A stretch of 64,000 nucleotides of DNA, taken from Palsa-504 sp963819785. Lineage in GTDB: Bacteria > Actinomycetota > Actinomycetes > Streptosporangiales > Streptosporangiaceae. Positions 34,332 to 42,311 of the stretch are shown piece by piece. Under the pieces are notes generated by a model that did no database searches, was not told the DNA's origin, and worked only from the letters and a program-made list of their open reading frames with translations. The translations under genes were made by a program, and so were the position numbers. The DNA lies in contig CAWFXW010000020.1 of assembly GCA_963819785.1 (NCBI GenBank), positions 186,001-250,000 of the forward strand. The letters are read 5' to 3'. Position 1 is the first letter of the stretch. Every line of letters starts with the position of its first letter.

Positions 34332-35066
34332 CTAGCTGGTTGCCGGCTGGCTCTCGTCCGTGCTGGACGCGCCGGCCCGCGCCATAAGGCCTTCGGCGAC
34401 CGCGTCGGCCACCACCCGGGTGAGCAGGGCAACGCTGCGGATCGCATCGTCGTTACCGGGGATCGGGTAGTTGACCTCGTCCGGGTCGCAGTTGGTGTCG
34501 AGGATGGCCACCACGGGGATGCCGAGCTTGCGCGCCTCGTTGACCGCGATGTGCTCCTTCTTGGTGTCGACCACCCAGATGGCGCTTGGCACCCGGGCCA
34601 TGTCCCTAATCCCGCCGAGGGTCCGGTCCAGCTTGTCGTGCTCACGCCGCAGGTGCAGGAGCTCCTTCTTGGTCATCCCGGAGCCGGCCACGTCGCCGAA
34701 ATCGATCTCCTCGAGTTCCTTGAGCCGCTGCAGCCGCTTGTAAACGGTGGAGAAGTTGGTCAGCATCCCGCCCAGCCAGCGCTGGTTCACGAACGGCATC
34801 CCGACGCGGCGGGCCTGTTCGGCGATTGCCTCCTGGGCCTGCTTCTTGGTCCCGACGTACAAGATCGTGCCGCCGTGAGCGACGGTCTCCCTGATGAACT
34901 CGTACGCGCGGTCGATGTAGTCCAGCGACTGCTGGAGGTCGATGATGTAAATGCCGTTGCGCTCGGTGAAGATATAGCGCTTCATCTTCGGGTTCCAGCG
35001 CCTGGTCTGGTGCCCGAAATGGACACCGCTCTCCAGGAGCTGCTTCATGCTGACGACCTGAGCCAC
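34332..35066 (-). CDS. rpsB: 30S ribosomal protein S2 (core frame)
   Basis: The 244-residue core frame contains MKQLLESGVHFGHQTRRWNP, the conserved FTERNGIYIIDLQQSLDYID, FVNQRWLGGMLTNFSTVYKR, LDRTLGGIRDM, PSAIWVVDTKKEHIAVNEAR and DTNCDPDEVNYPIPGNDDAI. It stops early at DESQPATS; the usual ...EPLAEWERELLEG tail lies in another frame downstream. The GTG start at 35066 has AAGGA about ten bases upstream. S2 is essential, so the truncation is either tolerated or a sequence artefact. Confidence 0.93.
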   Translation of the reverse strand: MAQVVSMKQLLESGVHFGHQTRRWNPKMKRYIFTERNGIYIIDLQQSLDYIDRAYEFIRETVAHGGTILYVGTKKQAQEAIAEQARRVGMPFVNQRWLGGMLTNFSTVYKRLQRLKELEEIDFGDVAGSGMTKKELLHLRREHDKLDRTLGGIRDMARVPSAIWVVDTKKEHIAVNEARKLGIPVVAILDTNCDPDEVNYPIPGNDDAIRSVALLTRVVADAVAEGLMARAGASSTDESQPATS

Positions 35067-35473
35067 TGGCACGGTCCTTTCCTTCGTGCGCCCGCTTTTT
35101 GGTGCATGGCGCTGCTCGGTTGCTTCCTGGTGCCCGTGGATGACGCGCCTGCGGCCGGCCAGGTGGCCGGCGGACCGAGCGGCGCGTCCCGCCCAGTGGG
35201 GTTGTTCACCCCGGGGCAGCGTGCGGGCACGCGATTTAGCCGCCGAGCGCACACCTATCCGGCGCGGCTACGACGACCATCACTAAGGATACTTGACGTT
35301 CCAGGTCGCCACGCCGTGCCTGAGTCGCTGGGGCTGCGGGCCTCTGCGGAGCTGGCTGGGGCGGGCGCGGCTGCTGTGGGGCTTTGCGGCTCGTATGAAC
35401 AGTGTCCGTTCAGCCTGTATCCAGGCCGGGATTACCGTCCGGGCTCGATCGGTGTCAAGCACCGCTGCGGTAT
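35067..35473. other. Intergenic region between rpsB and xerC
   Basis: These 407 bases hold no credible gene. The rpsB promoter must lie here, but no -35/-10 pair was convincing on the minus strand. In many actinobacteria a peptidase M23 gene lies here; no trace of its motifs was seen. Confidence 0.5.
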
Positions 35474-36469
35474 TCAGGCGCGGGGGTGGGCCTGGCGGTA
35501 GCTGGACTTGAGGCGCTCGATGGATACGTGGGTGTAGATCTGGGTGGTCGCGGGCGAGGAATGGCCGAGAATCTCCTGGACACTGCGCAGGTCCGCGCCG
35601 CCCTCGAGCAGGTGGGTGGCCGCGCTGTGGCGTAGGCCGTGCGGGCCCGTGTCGCGGGTCGCTCCCCCGTCACGCAGGCGCTGGTGGACGATCCGGCGGG
35701 CGGTCCGCGGGTCCAGGCGGCCGCCGCGCGCGCCGAGGAACAGGGCCGGGCCGCTGCTCGCGGTGGCCAGGGCAGGCCGGCCTTGCTCCTGCCAGGCGAT
35801 GACCGCACGGAGGGCGGGGACGCCGACCGGGACCGTGCGCTCCTTGTCGCCCTTGCCCCGGACCCGGACGGTGCGCCGGGCGTGGTCGAAGCTGTCCGGG
35901 GTCAGGCCGCACAGTTCGCTGACCCGGATGCCGGTGGCGTAGAGCAGTTCGAGGACGGCGGCGTCGCGCAGGGCGATGGCGTGCTCGGCCTGGGGCGTTC
36001 CAGTCTGGGGCACCGTTCCAGCTTGGGCGGCGCGGTTGGCGGTGTCCAGGACGGCGCGGATCTCGTCCTGGCGCAGGACGTGGGGCAGGGTGCGGCGGGT
36101 CTTCAGGGTGCCGAGCTTCGGGCCGGGGTCGGTGGCCAGCCAGCCACGGCGGTGCGCGAAGGCGGTGAACGCCCGTGCGGCCGCGCCGCGCCGGGCCAAG
36201 GTGGTGCGCGCCGCGCCGGAGGCGTGCTGGCTGGCCAGCCAGGCGCGCAGGTGGGTCGCTTGCAGGTCCGCGGGCGCCTGGACGCCGGCTTGGTGCGCGT
36301 GGTCGAGCAGCGAACTTACATCGCCCAGGTAGGCGCGGACCGTGTGCGGGGACAGGGAGCGTTCGGCGCGCAGGTGGCGCTCGAAGGCGGTCAGGGCGGC
36401 GGCCAGTTCGGGGGCCAGTCCGGGCGGCAAGGCGTCGTCTTGCTCCGCGGCTTGCTTCCGGGTGGCCAT
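35474..36469 (-). CDS. xerC: Tyrosine recombinase XerC
   Basis: XerC resolves chromosome dimers at dif. The 331-residue protein has the SAM-like N-terminal domain (AFERHLRAERSLSPHTVRAY) and the catalytic set Arg in YATGIRVSELCGL, Lys in GKGDKERTVPV, His/Arg in GPHGLRHSAATHLLEGGADL, His in VQEILGHSSPATTQ and Tyr in IYTHVSIERLK. ATG 36469 was chosen; the frame continues upstream, but homology begins after it. It sits between dprA and rpsB as in related genomes. Confidence 0.94.
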   Translation of the reverse strand: MATRKQAAEQDDALPPGLAPELAAALTAFERHLRAERSLSPHTVRAYLGDVSSLLDHAHQAGVQAPADLQATHLRAWLASQHASGAARTTLARRGAAARAFTAFAHRRGWLATDPGPKLGTLKTRRTLPHVLRQDEIRAVLDTANRAAQAGTVPQTGTPQAEHAIALRDAAVLELLYATGIRVSELCGLTPDSFDHARRTVRVRGKGDKERTVPVGVPALRAVIAWQEQGRPALATASSGPALFLGARGGRLDPRTARRIVHQRLRDGGATRDTGPHGLRHSAATHLLEGGADLRSVQEILGHSSPATTQIYTHVSIERLKSSYRQAHPRA

Positions 36470-36571
36470 GGGGCCAGTGTGCACCCTGGACCGGCGCGCG
36501 GGCGGCAACGGGGCAGGTGACACGGCGGTCGCGAATAATTTCGCATGACGACACGCCGATCGAACTGAAGT

Positions 36572-36600
36572 TTGACATGAGGTGGGTCGTGCGGCAGGGT
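36572..36600 (+). promoter_or_regulatory. Probable promoter of the 36658 gene
   Basis: TTGACA (36572-36577), 17-base spacer, CAGGGT (36595-36600). It lies about 58 bases before the start codon. Confidence 0.4.
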
Positions 36601-36657
36601 GATCCATGCGTTCACCGGTGGGACGCGCTCGAACTAGCGCCTAGAGAGGGACCGAGC

Positions 36658-37236
36658 ATGGGTCAGAAGACTGTCCGGTTCAGCGACCTGAGCGGCCAGC
36701 TCATCACGCACGACGACGCCTTGGCACGCATCGTGGTCCACGAACACCCCGAGCTGGCCGACGGCCCGGTCGAGATCGAGGCACTGACCGACGAGGCCGA
36801 GACCATCGAGCAGTCCGCCCTGCGGGTCGCGGTCATCGATCTGTACCTGCCCGACGACCTGGAGCCGCGCCGCATCATCCTGGAGGCCGACGCCTTCGAC
36901 AAACTGGCCACGGAAAACCCGATGGATCAGCTCCTCATCGCGGCCCGGCCGATCCGGCGCGGCCCGCGGGCCTCGGTGAGCAACGGGTCGCGCGGGGACC
37001 GCCTCGATTACGCGACGCTGGAGCATGCCGGCAAGCCGCACAAGGGCAAGGTCACCGACACCGAGAAGCAACTGGTCCGTGACCATCTCGACGAGATCAA
37101 CCAGCGGCTGGCCGGACAAGGGCTGCGGACTATCAGCGTGGCCGATCCCGACCACGTCGAGCGCTACGGCCTGCAGGACCGCACGGCGGAGCTCGACTTC
37201 GACCTGGAGGAGGAACGCGCGGTCGCGGCCGGGTAG
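36658..37236 (+). CDS. Conserved actinobacterial protein of unknown function
   Basis: This 192-residue protein starts MGQKTVRFSDLSGQLITHDD and contains VVHEHPELADGPVEIEAL and a beta-rich body (ALRVAVIDLYLPDDLEPRRI). After a basic linker the second part reads DYATLEHAGKPHKGKVTDTE, then helix LVRDHLDEINQRLAGQGLRT and DPDHVERYGL. The two-part layout, a sheet-forming N-terminus and a basic C-terminus, recalls Lsr2-like nucleoid proteins, but the match is loose and I do not claim it. GAGAGGGACC precedes the ATG. It is inserted on the opposite strand between dprA and xerC. Confidence 0.7.
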   Translation: MGQKTVRFSDLSGQLITHDDALARIVVHEHPELADGPVEIEALTDEAETIEQSALRVAVIDLYLPDDLEPRRIILEADAFDKLATENPMDQLLIAARPIRRGPRASVSNGSRGDRLDYATLEHAGKPHKGKVTDTEKQLVRDHLDEINQRLAGQGLRTISVADPDHVERYGLQDRTAELDFDLEEERAVAAG

Positions 37237-37248
37237 GGCGCCGTGGCA

Positions 37249-38541
37249 TTACGGCTTGCGGAGGCGCCAGCCGCGGTCGCAGCGCTCGATGAGGCCGGAG
37301 CCGGCCAGCAGGCCGAGGCAGCGCAGGACGGTGTCCAGGTCCACGCCCGCCTCGGCGGCGATCGTCGAGGTCCCGGCGGCGCCGCGGGCGGGCAGCGCGT
37401 CCAGGACGCGGGCGCTGTCGAGGTCGAGCGCGTCCCTTGCGTGGGTGGCGTCGGCGGGCGCGGCGGCGGCTGTGGTCGCGGTCGGGGCGGTGCCCAGCGG
37501 GGAGAGCATCTCGATGACGTGGTCGGCTCGGGTGACACAGGTGGCGTCCCACTCCCGGATGATCCGGTGGCACCCGGCCGACTGGGCGGAGGTCACCGGG
37601 CCGGGGACGGCCATCAGCGGCTTGCCGAGCTGGCCGGCGTGCCGAGCGGTGTTCAGCGCGCCGCTGCGCTCCCCCGCCTCGACGACCACCGTGCCGCAGC
37701 TCAGCGCGGCGATGGTCCGGTTGCGGACCAGGAATCTCAGCCGGGCGGGCTGGCGGCCCGGCGGCCATTCGCTGATCACCAGGCCCTGCTCGGCGATGGC
37801 CGCGAACAGGTCCGCGTGTCCCGCCGGGTAGGGAAAGTCGACGCCGCAGGCCAGGACCGCGATCGTGATCGCCCCGGTGACCAGCGCGCCGCGGTGGGCG
37901 GCGGCGTCGATGCCGTACGCCCCGCCCGAGACGACCGTCCAGCCGCGCTCGCCGAGGTCGGCGGCGATCTCGCCGGCGACGTGGGCACCGTACCCGGTGG
38001 CGGCCCGCGACCCCACCATCGAGACCGAACGCAGGCAGACCTGACGCAGGTCGGCCCGGCCGCGCAGCCACAGGGCGTAGGGCCGGGCGGCGCCGAGCTC
38101 GTCCAGCCGACCGGGCCACTGCGGGTCGGCGGGGCAGACCAACCGGATGCCGTCGCGCCGGGCGCTCGTGAGGCCGGCATCGTCGGGTAGCCAGGGCAGG
38201 CGGAGCCGCCAGCGGTTGAAAGCGGCCTCCAGCGCGCGGCGGCGGGCTCGGGTGAAGGCGGTCGGATTCGCATTCGCGGCCGTGTCCGTGTTCGCGGCCG
38301 TGTCCGCATCCGTGTCGGTGTCTGTGTCCGTGTTCGCGGCCGCGCCCGCGCCCGCGCCCGCGAGCAGCGTTTCGGCTTTGATGGCGGGCAGGGTGCCGGC
38401 CTTGATCGCAGCCAGGATCTCGGCAGGTTCGCAGACCTCTAGGAGGGCGCCGAGCGCTGGATCGGCGGGCTCGGCCAGGTAGGTGAGGGCGGCCCGGGCC
38501 AGCGTCTGCCGGTCCGGGCTCGGCCGCCGCGCCGGGCTCAT
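37249..38541 (-). CDS. dprA: DNA processing protein DprA
   Basis: DprA loads RecA on incoming single-stranded DNA. The 430-residue protein shows the Rossmann-like core: VSMVGSRAATGYGAHVAGEI, VVSGGAYGIDAAAHRGAL, AVLACGVDFPYPAGHADLFA, RFLVRNRTIAALS, VVVEAGERSGALNTARHA, AVPGPVTSAQSAGCHRII, and a C-terminal winged helix (LDALPARGAAGTSTIAAEAG). An N-terminal low-complexity run of alternating Asn/Thr/Asp and Ala is unusual. ATG 38541 overlaps the yifB stop by four bases. It ends 13 bases before the convergent 36658 gene. Confidence 0.94.
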   Translation of the reverse strand: MSPARRPSPDRQTLARAALTYLAEPADPALGALLEVCEPAEILAAIKAGTLPAIKAETLLAGAGAGAAANTDTDTDTDADTAANTDTAANANPTAFTRARRRALEAAFNRWRLRLPWLPDDAGLTSARRDGIRLVCPADPQWPGRLDELGAARPYALWLRGRADLRQVCLRSVSMVGSRAATGYGAHVAGEIAADLGERGWTVVSGGAYGIDAAAHRGALVTGAITIAVLACGVDFPYPAGHADLFAAIAEQGLVISEWPPGRQPARLRFLVRNRTIAALSCGTVVVEAGERSGALNTARHAGQLGKPLMAVPGPVTSAQSAGCHRIIREWDATCVTRADHVIEMLSPLGTAPTATTAAAAPADATHARDALDLDSARVLDALPARGAAGTSTIAAEAGVDLDTVLRCLGLLAGSGLIERCDRGWRLRKP

Positions 38542-40163
38542 CGCCGGACCCCGAGCCATAGGCCGAGTGCCGTATTGCACTCGTCCTTAGTCGGACGTGG
38601 CTTACCGGCCAGGTCGGCAACGGTCCATGCAACCCGGATCACTTTTACCACTCCACGCGCGCTGATCAGGCCGAGCTCCAAAGAGCGTTCAAGTACCGTC
38701 AGCGCCCCGGGCGCAGGTGGCCACATCCGTCGCAGCTCTGACCCCGGCACCTCCGCGTTGAGCCGCCATGGTGTGCCGCGCAGACGGTGACCTGCACGCT
38801 CCCTCGCCTGGATCACTCGCGACGCGACGATCCGGCTTGACTCGGCGAAATTCCTGTCGCTCAGGAGCTCCCTACGACCCACCGGCTCGAGCTCGATCTT
38901 TACGTCGACGCGATCAAGTAGCGGACCAGAGATTCTTCCCAGGTAGCGTCGACGAGTTGTCGGGCTGCAGTTGCAGCCCCCGACGGGCCCGGGCATCCTT
39001 GCGCACGGGCAAGGATTCGCGGCCAACACCAAGGTGAACTTGGCGGGGAACCTCGTGATGACCCCCAATCTGGCTACCACGACCTCGCCTGCCTCAATCG
39101 GCTGTCGTAGGGCGTCGAGCACATCCTTGGCGAATTCTGGCGCTTCATCGAGAAACAAAACGCCTCGGTGGGCCAGTGACGCGGAGCCGGGGACAGATGA
39201 TTCCGCTACCGCCACCGACGATTGCCGCCTTGGTTGCGGTATGGTGCGGGGCCACGAAGGGCGGGCTCGTCAGCAGCGGGACGTGCGGCGGCAGGGTCCC
39301 GGCTACCGAATGAATGGCCGTAACCTCCAGGGCGGCTGCGGTGTCCAGGCGCGGCAAGATAGTTGGGATTCGTTCTGCCAGCATCGTCTTTCCGACACCG
39401 GGCGGCCCCACTAGCGATAGGTGGTGTCCGCCGGCCGCACACACCTCGGCGGCCCGCCGCGCTGTGGACTGGCCGAGCATCTCAGACAGATCAGGCACGG
39501 CTACATCTCGATTGCTGGCCGGGTGTGCAGAGCCATTCATGCGGCCGGAGGCTACGTTGGCTCCAGAACGCTGCCCGTAGACCGCCCGGCCACCGGAGAG
39601 TTCGTGGCCGCCCTCAAACTCGGCCGCCGGCGGCTGGCATGCAGACCTGGTGTGCCGCGCAGCCAGTCAGCCGCGCAGGAGAGGCTACTGGCTGCGATCA
39701 CCCTCACACCGGGAACCAGAACTGCCTCCGCTGCGTTGTGCTCCGCCACCATGACCTTGGTGAATCCTTCCTCGGCCGCGGCGGCCACCGCAGGTAGAAC
39801 GCCGCGGACCGGCCGCAGCCGCCCGTCGAGGCCGAGCTCGCCGAAGAAGATCACCCCGTCAACTCCCGCACGCGGCACTTTGCCCGCCGCCGTGAGTATC
39901 CCGACTGCGATAGCCAAGTCGAACCAGCTGCCGCGTTTGGGCAGGCTGGCCGGTGATAGGCCGACGGTGATCTTCCGCTGCGGCCATTCCTCGCCGCTGT
40001 TCACTATCGCGGCGCGGATCCGATCCCGCGCTTCCCGTAGCGCAGTATCGGGCAAGCCGACCAGGATCATGCCGACCAGGCCATTCGTGATATCCGCCTC
40101 GACCTCCACCACATGGCCAGTCACCCCGATCAGCGCCACCGAGTGTGTGCGGGCCAGCGGCAC
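38538..40163 (-). pseudogene. yifB: YifB/ComM-type AAA ATPase, split by two frameshifts
   Basis: Three consecutive frames together give a full-length (~540 residue) YifB. Frame 1 from GTG 40163 covers ARTHSVALIGVTGHVVEVEA and KITVGLSPASLPKRGSWFDL. Frame 2 (about 39540-39190) covers GGHHLSLVGPPGVGKTMLAE. Frame 3 covers SLAHRGVLFLDEAPEF, ANPCPCA and RISGPLLDRVDVKI. The second shift falls in a CCCC run after GGGSGI. Codon use is less GC-rich than in the neighbours. It is either a decaying gene or one with two sequencing indels; its place between yraN and dprA is conserved. Confidence 0.8.
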
Positions 40164-40165
40164 GG

Positions 40166-40522
40166 CTAGCCCACTCCCCTGACGTGCTCGATGGTGAATC
40201 CGCCGGTGCCCTCGTAGACCAGGCCGACCACGTCGATCCGGACCTGATCGAAGCGGACACCATGGGCGTTCAGCCACTGCACGGCGAGCCTGCGCAGCCG
40301 GGCGCGCTTGGCCCGGCTGACGGCCTCCAGCGGGGTGCCGTACCGTACCGACGTCCGGGACTTCACCTCGCACACGACCAGCACCTGCCGCTCGGCCGCC
40401 ACGATGTCGATCTCGCCGTCCGCGCTGCGCCAGTTCCGGTCCAGGATCCGCAAGCCGTGCGACTCCAGGTACTTGGCCGCCTCCTGCTCGCCGCACCTGC
40501 CGAGCGCGTCCTTGGCCCGCAT
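40166..40522 (-). CDS. YraN/UPF0102 nuclease-like protein
   Basis: This 118-residue protein belongs to the YraN family with a restriction-endonuclease-like fold: GRCGEQEAAKYLESHGLRIL, then DGEIDIVAAERQ, VLVVCEVKSRTS (the D-E-K core) and FDQVRIDVVGLVYE. Length fits. The ATG at 40522 follows GGAGGTG at good spacing; an ATG six bases upstream overlaps the site. It stops two bases before the yifB start. DUF2469, its usual neighbour, lies 5 kb away. Confidence 0.92.
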   Translation of the reverse strand: MRAKDALGRCGEQEAAKYLESHGLRILDRNWRSADGEIDIVAAERQVLVVCEVKSRTSVRYGTPLEAVSRAKRARLRRLAVQWLNAHGVRFDQVRIDVVGLVYEGTGGFTIEHVRGVG

Positions 40523-40586
40523 GGCCATCACCTCCGGCTTCGACGATCGGTGGCGGCGGAGGCGGCCTGTGGGGCGGTTTAGGGGC

Positions 40587-40624
40587 TGTGGAAAACCGGA
40601 CAACGATGTCGAAAATGTGGATAA
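40587..40624. promoter_or_regulatory. Two DnaA-box-like 9-mers upstream of yraN
   Basis: TGTGGAAAA (40587-40595) and TGTGGATAA (40616-40624), which is the perfect complement of the consensus TTATCCACA. They have the same orientation and are 29 bases apart, upstream of the yraN-yifB-dprA genes. Confidence 0.5.
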
Positions 40625-40712
40625 CGGGCAGGAAATGTCGGTGCCGGATGGTTAAATTCGCGCGGAGAGCCGCGCTGGCGCATTCTGGGTCGCGGTCAGC
40701 GCCGCAAGGCCC

Positions 40713-40956
40713 CGGAAATAGGACTTCAGCCACACTGGTACCGCCAGCACCGCAGCCCGCGTGCTCCGGACTCGCCCGAACCGAATGAAACCCGGGTTTC
40801 ACCCTGCTCTAACCCAATGATGCCTGGCTTGCTGACCAAGGCCGGTGTCACGGAGGCCAGGAACCGGACTTCTGCAACACAGGAACCGCCAGTACCGCAA
40901 TCCGTGCGCCTGGGACCGGCCGCAGTGTGGTGAATCCCCGGTTTCACCACCCTAGA
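40713..40956. repeat. Two diverged ~100-base direct repeats
   Basis: Copies at about 40713-40813 and 40857-40956 share blocks GGACTTC, CCGCCAG-ACCGCA, CCGTGCGCC/CGCGTGCTC and CCGGGTTTCACC/CCCGGTTTCACC. Another fragment, CCGGTTTCATC, lies at 40972. Bases 40525-41035 hold no gene. Confidence 0.65.
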
Positions 40957-41035
40957 ACGTACTGAAAGTCCGGTTTCATCTCGTCCAGCGCCCGGGGCTG
41001 ACCTTCACGATCAACCCAAGCAAAACGGCATCGGG

Positions 41036-41656
41036 TCAGCAGGGATCGTTGTCGCGGACGTTGGCTGGTCCGGGTCCGGGCGGCTTGTCGTCCAGCACCA
41101 GGATCAGGGAAGTCAGGCCGCCGATTGCCCACGCCACGATGGCGATCGTCAGCTGGCCCATCGCGATGTCGATGCCGAAGATCAGCGCGCCCAGCGACGA
41201 CAGGATCGCGATCGCCAGCCGCCACCCGCCGCGCCGGGCGGCCGGGCGGAACAACCCGCGCCGGGAGAGCCAGGACCACCCCACTGCTGCCGCCGCCAGG
41301 GCGATGAACACGTAGCGGACAGGGTCAGGCAGAGCGCCCGGCCCGGAGCCGCCGATCCCGGCATGGCTGACTGAGATGATCCCGGCGACGGTCACGACCG
41401 GGCCGATGATCGCGAACGGGATCGCGATCAGTCGCGCTAGCTTCACCTGCTCGGCTGGGGACCGTTGCCGCTTCAAGGGCTGAAGCTTCCGCAGTCCGGC
41501 CGATGACTCCTCCGCCTTGCGCACGAAGTTGTCCGTGAAGCCCCGGAAGTTGGTAGCGAGCAGCAGGCCGGCCGCCGACGCGAACAGTCCCCAGGCGAGC
41601 ATGAACAGGCCTGGCGACTGGCTTGCGTGCGTTGCCGCGGCTGCCTGGGTTACCAC
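41036..41656 (-). CDS. Multi-spanning membrane protein of unknown function
   Basis: This 206-residue protein has about five transmembrane segments: LFMLAWGLFASAAGLLLATN near the N-terminus, ARLIAIPFAIIGPVVTVAGI, PVRYVFIALAAAAVGWSWL, and a C-terminal pair (LAIAILSSLGALIFGIDIAM; IAIVAWAIGGLTSLILVLDD). A cytoplasmic loop KAEESSAGLRKLQPLKRQRS lies after the first. The family is not recognised. It starts with GTG. Confidence 0.75.
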   Translation of the reverse strand: MVTQAAAATHASQSPGLFMLAWGLFASAAGLLLATNFRGFTDNFVRKAEESSAGLRKLQPLKRQRSPAEQVKLARLIAIPFAIIGPVVTVAGIISVSHAGIGGSGPGALPDPVRYVFIALAAAAVGWSWLSRRGLFRPAARRGGWRLAIAILSSLGALIFGIDIAMGQLTIAIVAWAIGGLTSLILVLDDKPPGPGPANVRDNDPC

Positions 41657-41790
41657 GTGAGCCCCTGTCGGGTCAGCGGGAGAACCGGAGTATCTCGCGT
41701 CCGGGCAGACATCGCAAGCGGCACCGTCTCGGTGGACGGACGAGCCGGGAGGCGGGGGCGGCGGGAGCCGGTTTGCGGATCAGACTTGAC

Positions 41791-41823
41791 TACTAGTGGG
41801 AACTAGTATTCGACTGCTAGCGT
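41791..41823 (+). promoter_or_regulatory. Palindrome and -10 element of the 41830 gene
   Basis: TACTAGT-GGGA-ACTAGTA (41791-41808) is a perfect inverted repeat, and TAGCGT (41818-41823) ends six bases before the GTG at 41830. A TTGACT sits directly before the palindrome. The palindrome could be an operator. Confidence 0.5.
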
Positions 41824-41829
41824 CTTATT

Positions 41830-42207
41830 GTGTCGGTATCGATTGAGGCATCGGATGCGTCTTGGGCGGCCGGGCGGGATGAGGCGGGCTGGGGCCGAGG
41901 GGCGACGGCGCGGGGGGACCGGGCGCGGCGACGGCGCGAGGCGGCGGAGCAGGAGTACCGGGACGAGGTGTACCGCCAGTGGCGCGCGGCGGAGGCGGCC
42001 ACGAACGGGTACATGCTGAACCGGGCCGGGCAGCGGGGCGGGATCGACGAGCGGTCGCTGTTTGTCGGGCCGGAGTCTCGGGTGCGGAAGTATGCCTCGC
42101 CGGAGCTGATCGAGTGGTTCCAGTCGCACCCGCGGCCGACGCGGGTGTCCTGGTTCGGGTCGGCGTCGGCACGACGGGCGCATCTGGCGGGACGCAGGAT
42201 CGGGTGA
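41830..42207 (+). CDS. Hypothetical protein
   Basis: This 125-residue protein has a charged helical first half (RARRRREAAEQEYRDEVYRQ) and a more structured second half, SLFVGPESRVRKYASPELIE then WFQSHPRPTRVSWFGS. No domain is recognised. Strong codon bias and the leaderless-type GTG start support it as real. It is transcribed opposite to its neighbours, within the insertion that separates yraN from DUF2469. Confidence 0.65.
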   Translation: MSVSIEASDASWAAGRDEAGWGRGATARGDRARRRREAAEQEYRDEVYRQWRAAEAATNGYMLNRAGQRGGIDERSLFVGPESRVRKYASPELIEWFQSHPRPTRVSWFGSASARRAHLAGRRIG

Positions 42208-42311
42208 GGCGGGTAGCTCGGGGCGGGCGCGGGTGGGGTGAGACCGCGCGGCCGTTCCGCGGAGGGCCAACCGGGCCGTTCCGCGGCGGGCCGGTCTAGG
42301 GTCTTACGGGT

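Noticed and set aside
35293..35511. Small gene or peptidase M23 remnant upstream of xerC
   Set aside because: No start signal, no HxxxD or HxH motif, and Cys/Trp/Arg-rich composition as in shadow frames.
40716..40950. Two short minus-strand genes beginning M-K-P-G
   Set aside because: They arise from the two diverged ~100-base repeats, differ in length and frame after the repeat and lack ribosome binding sites.
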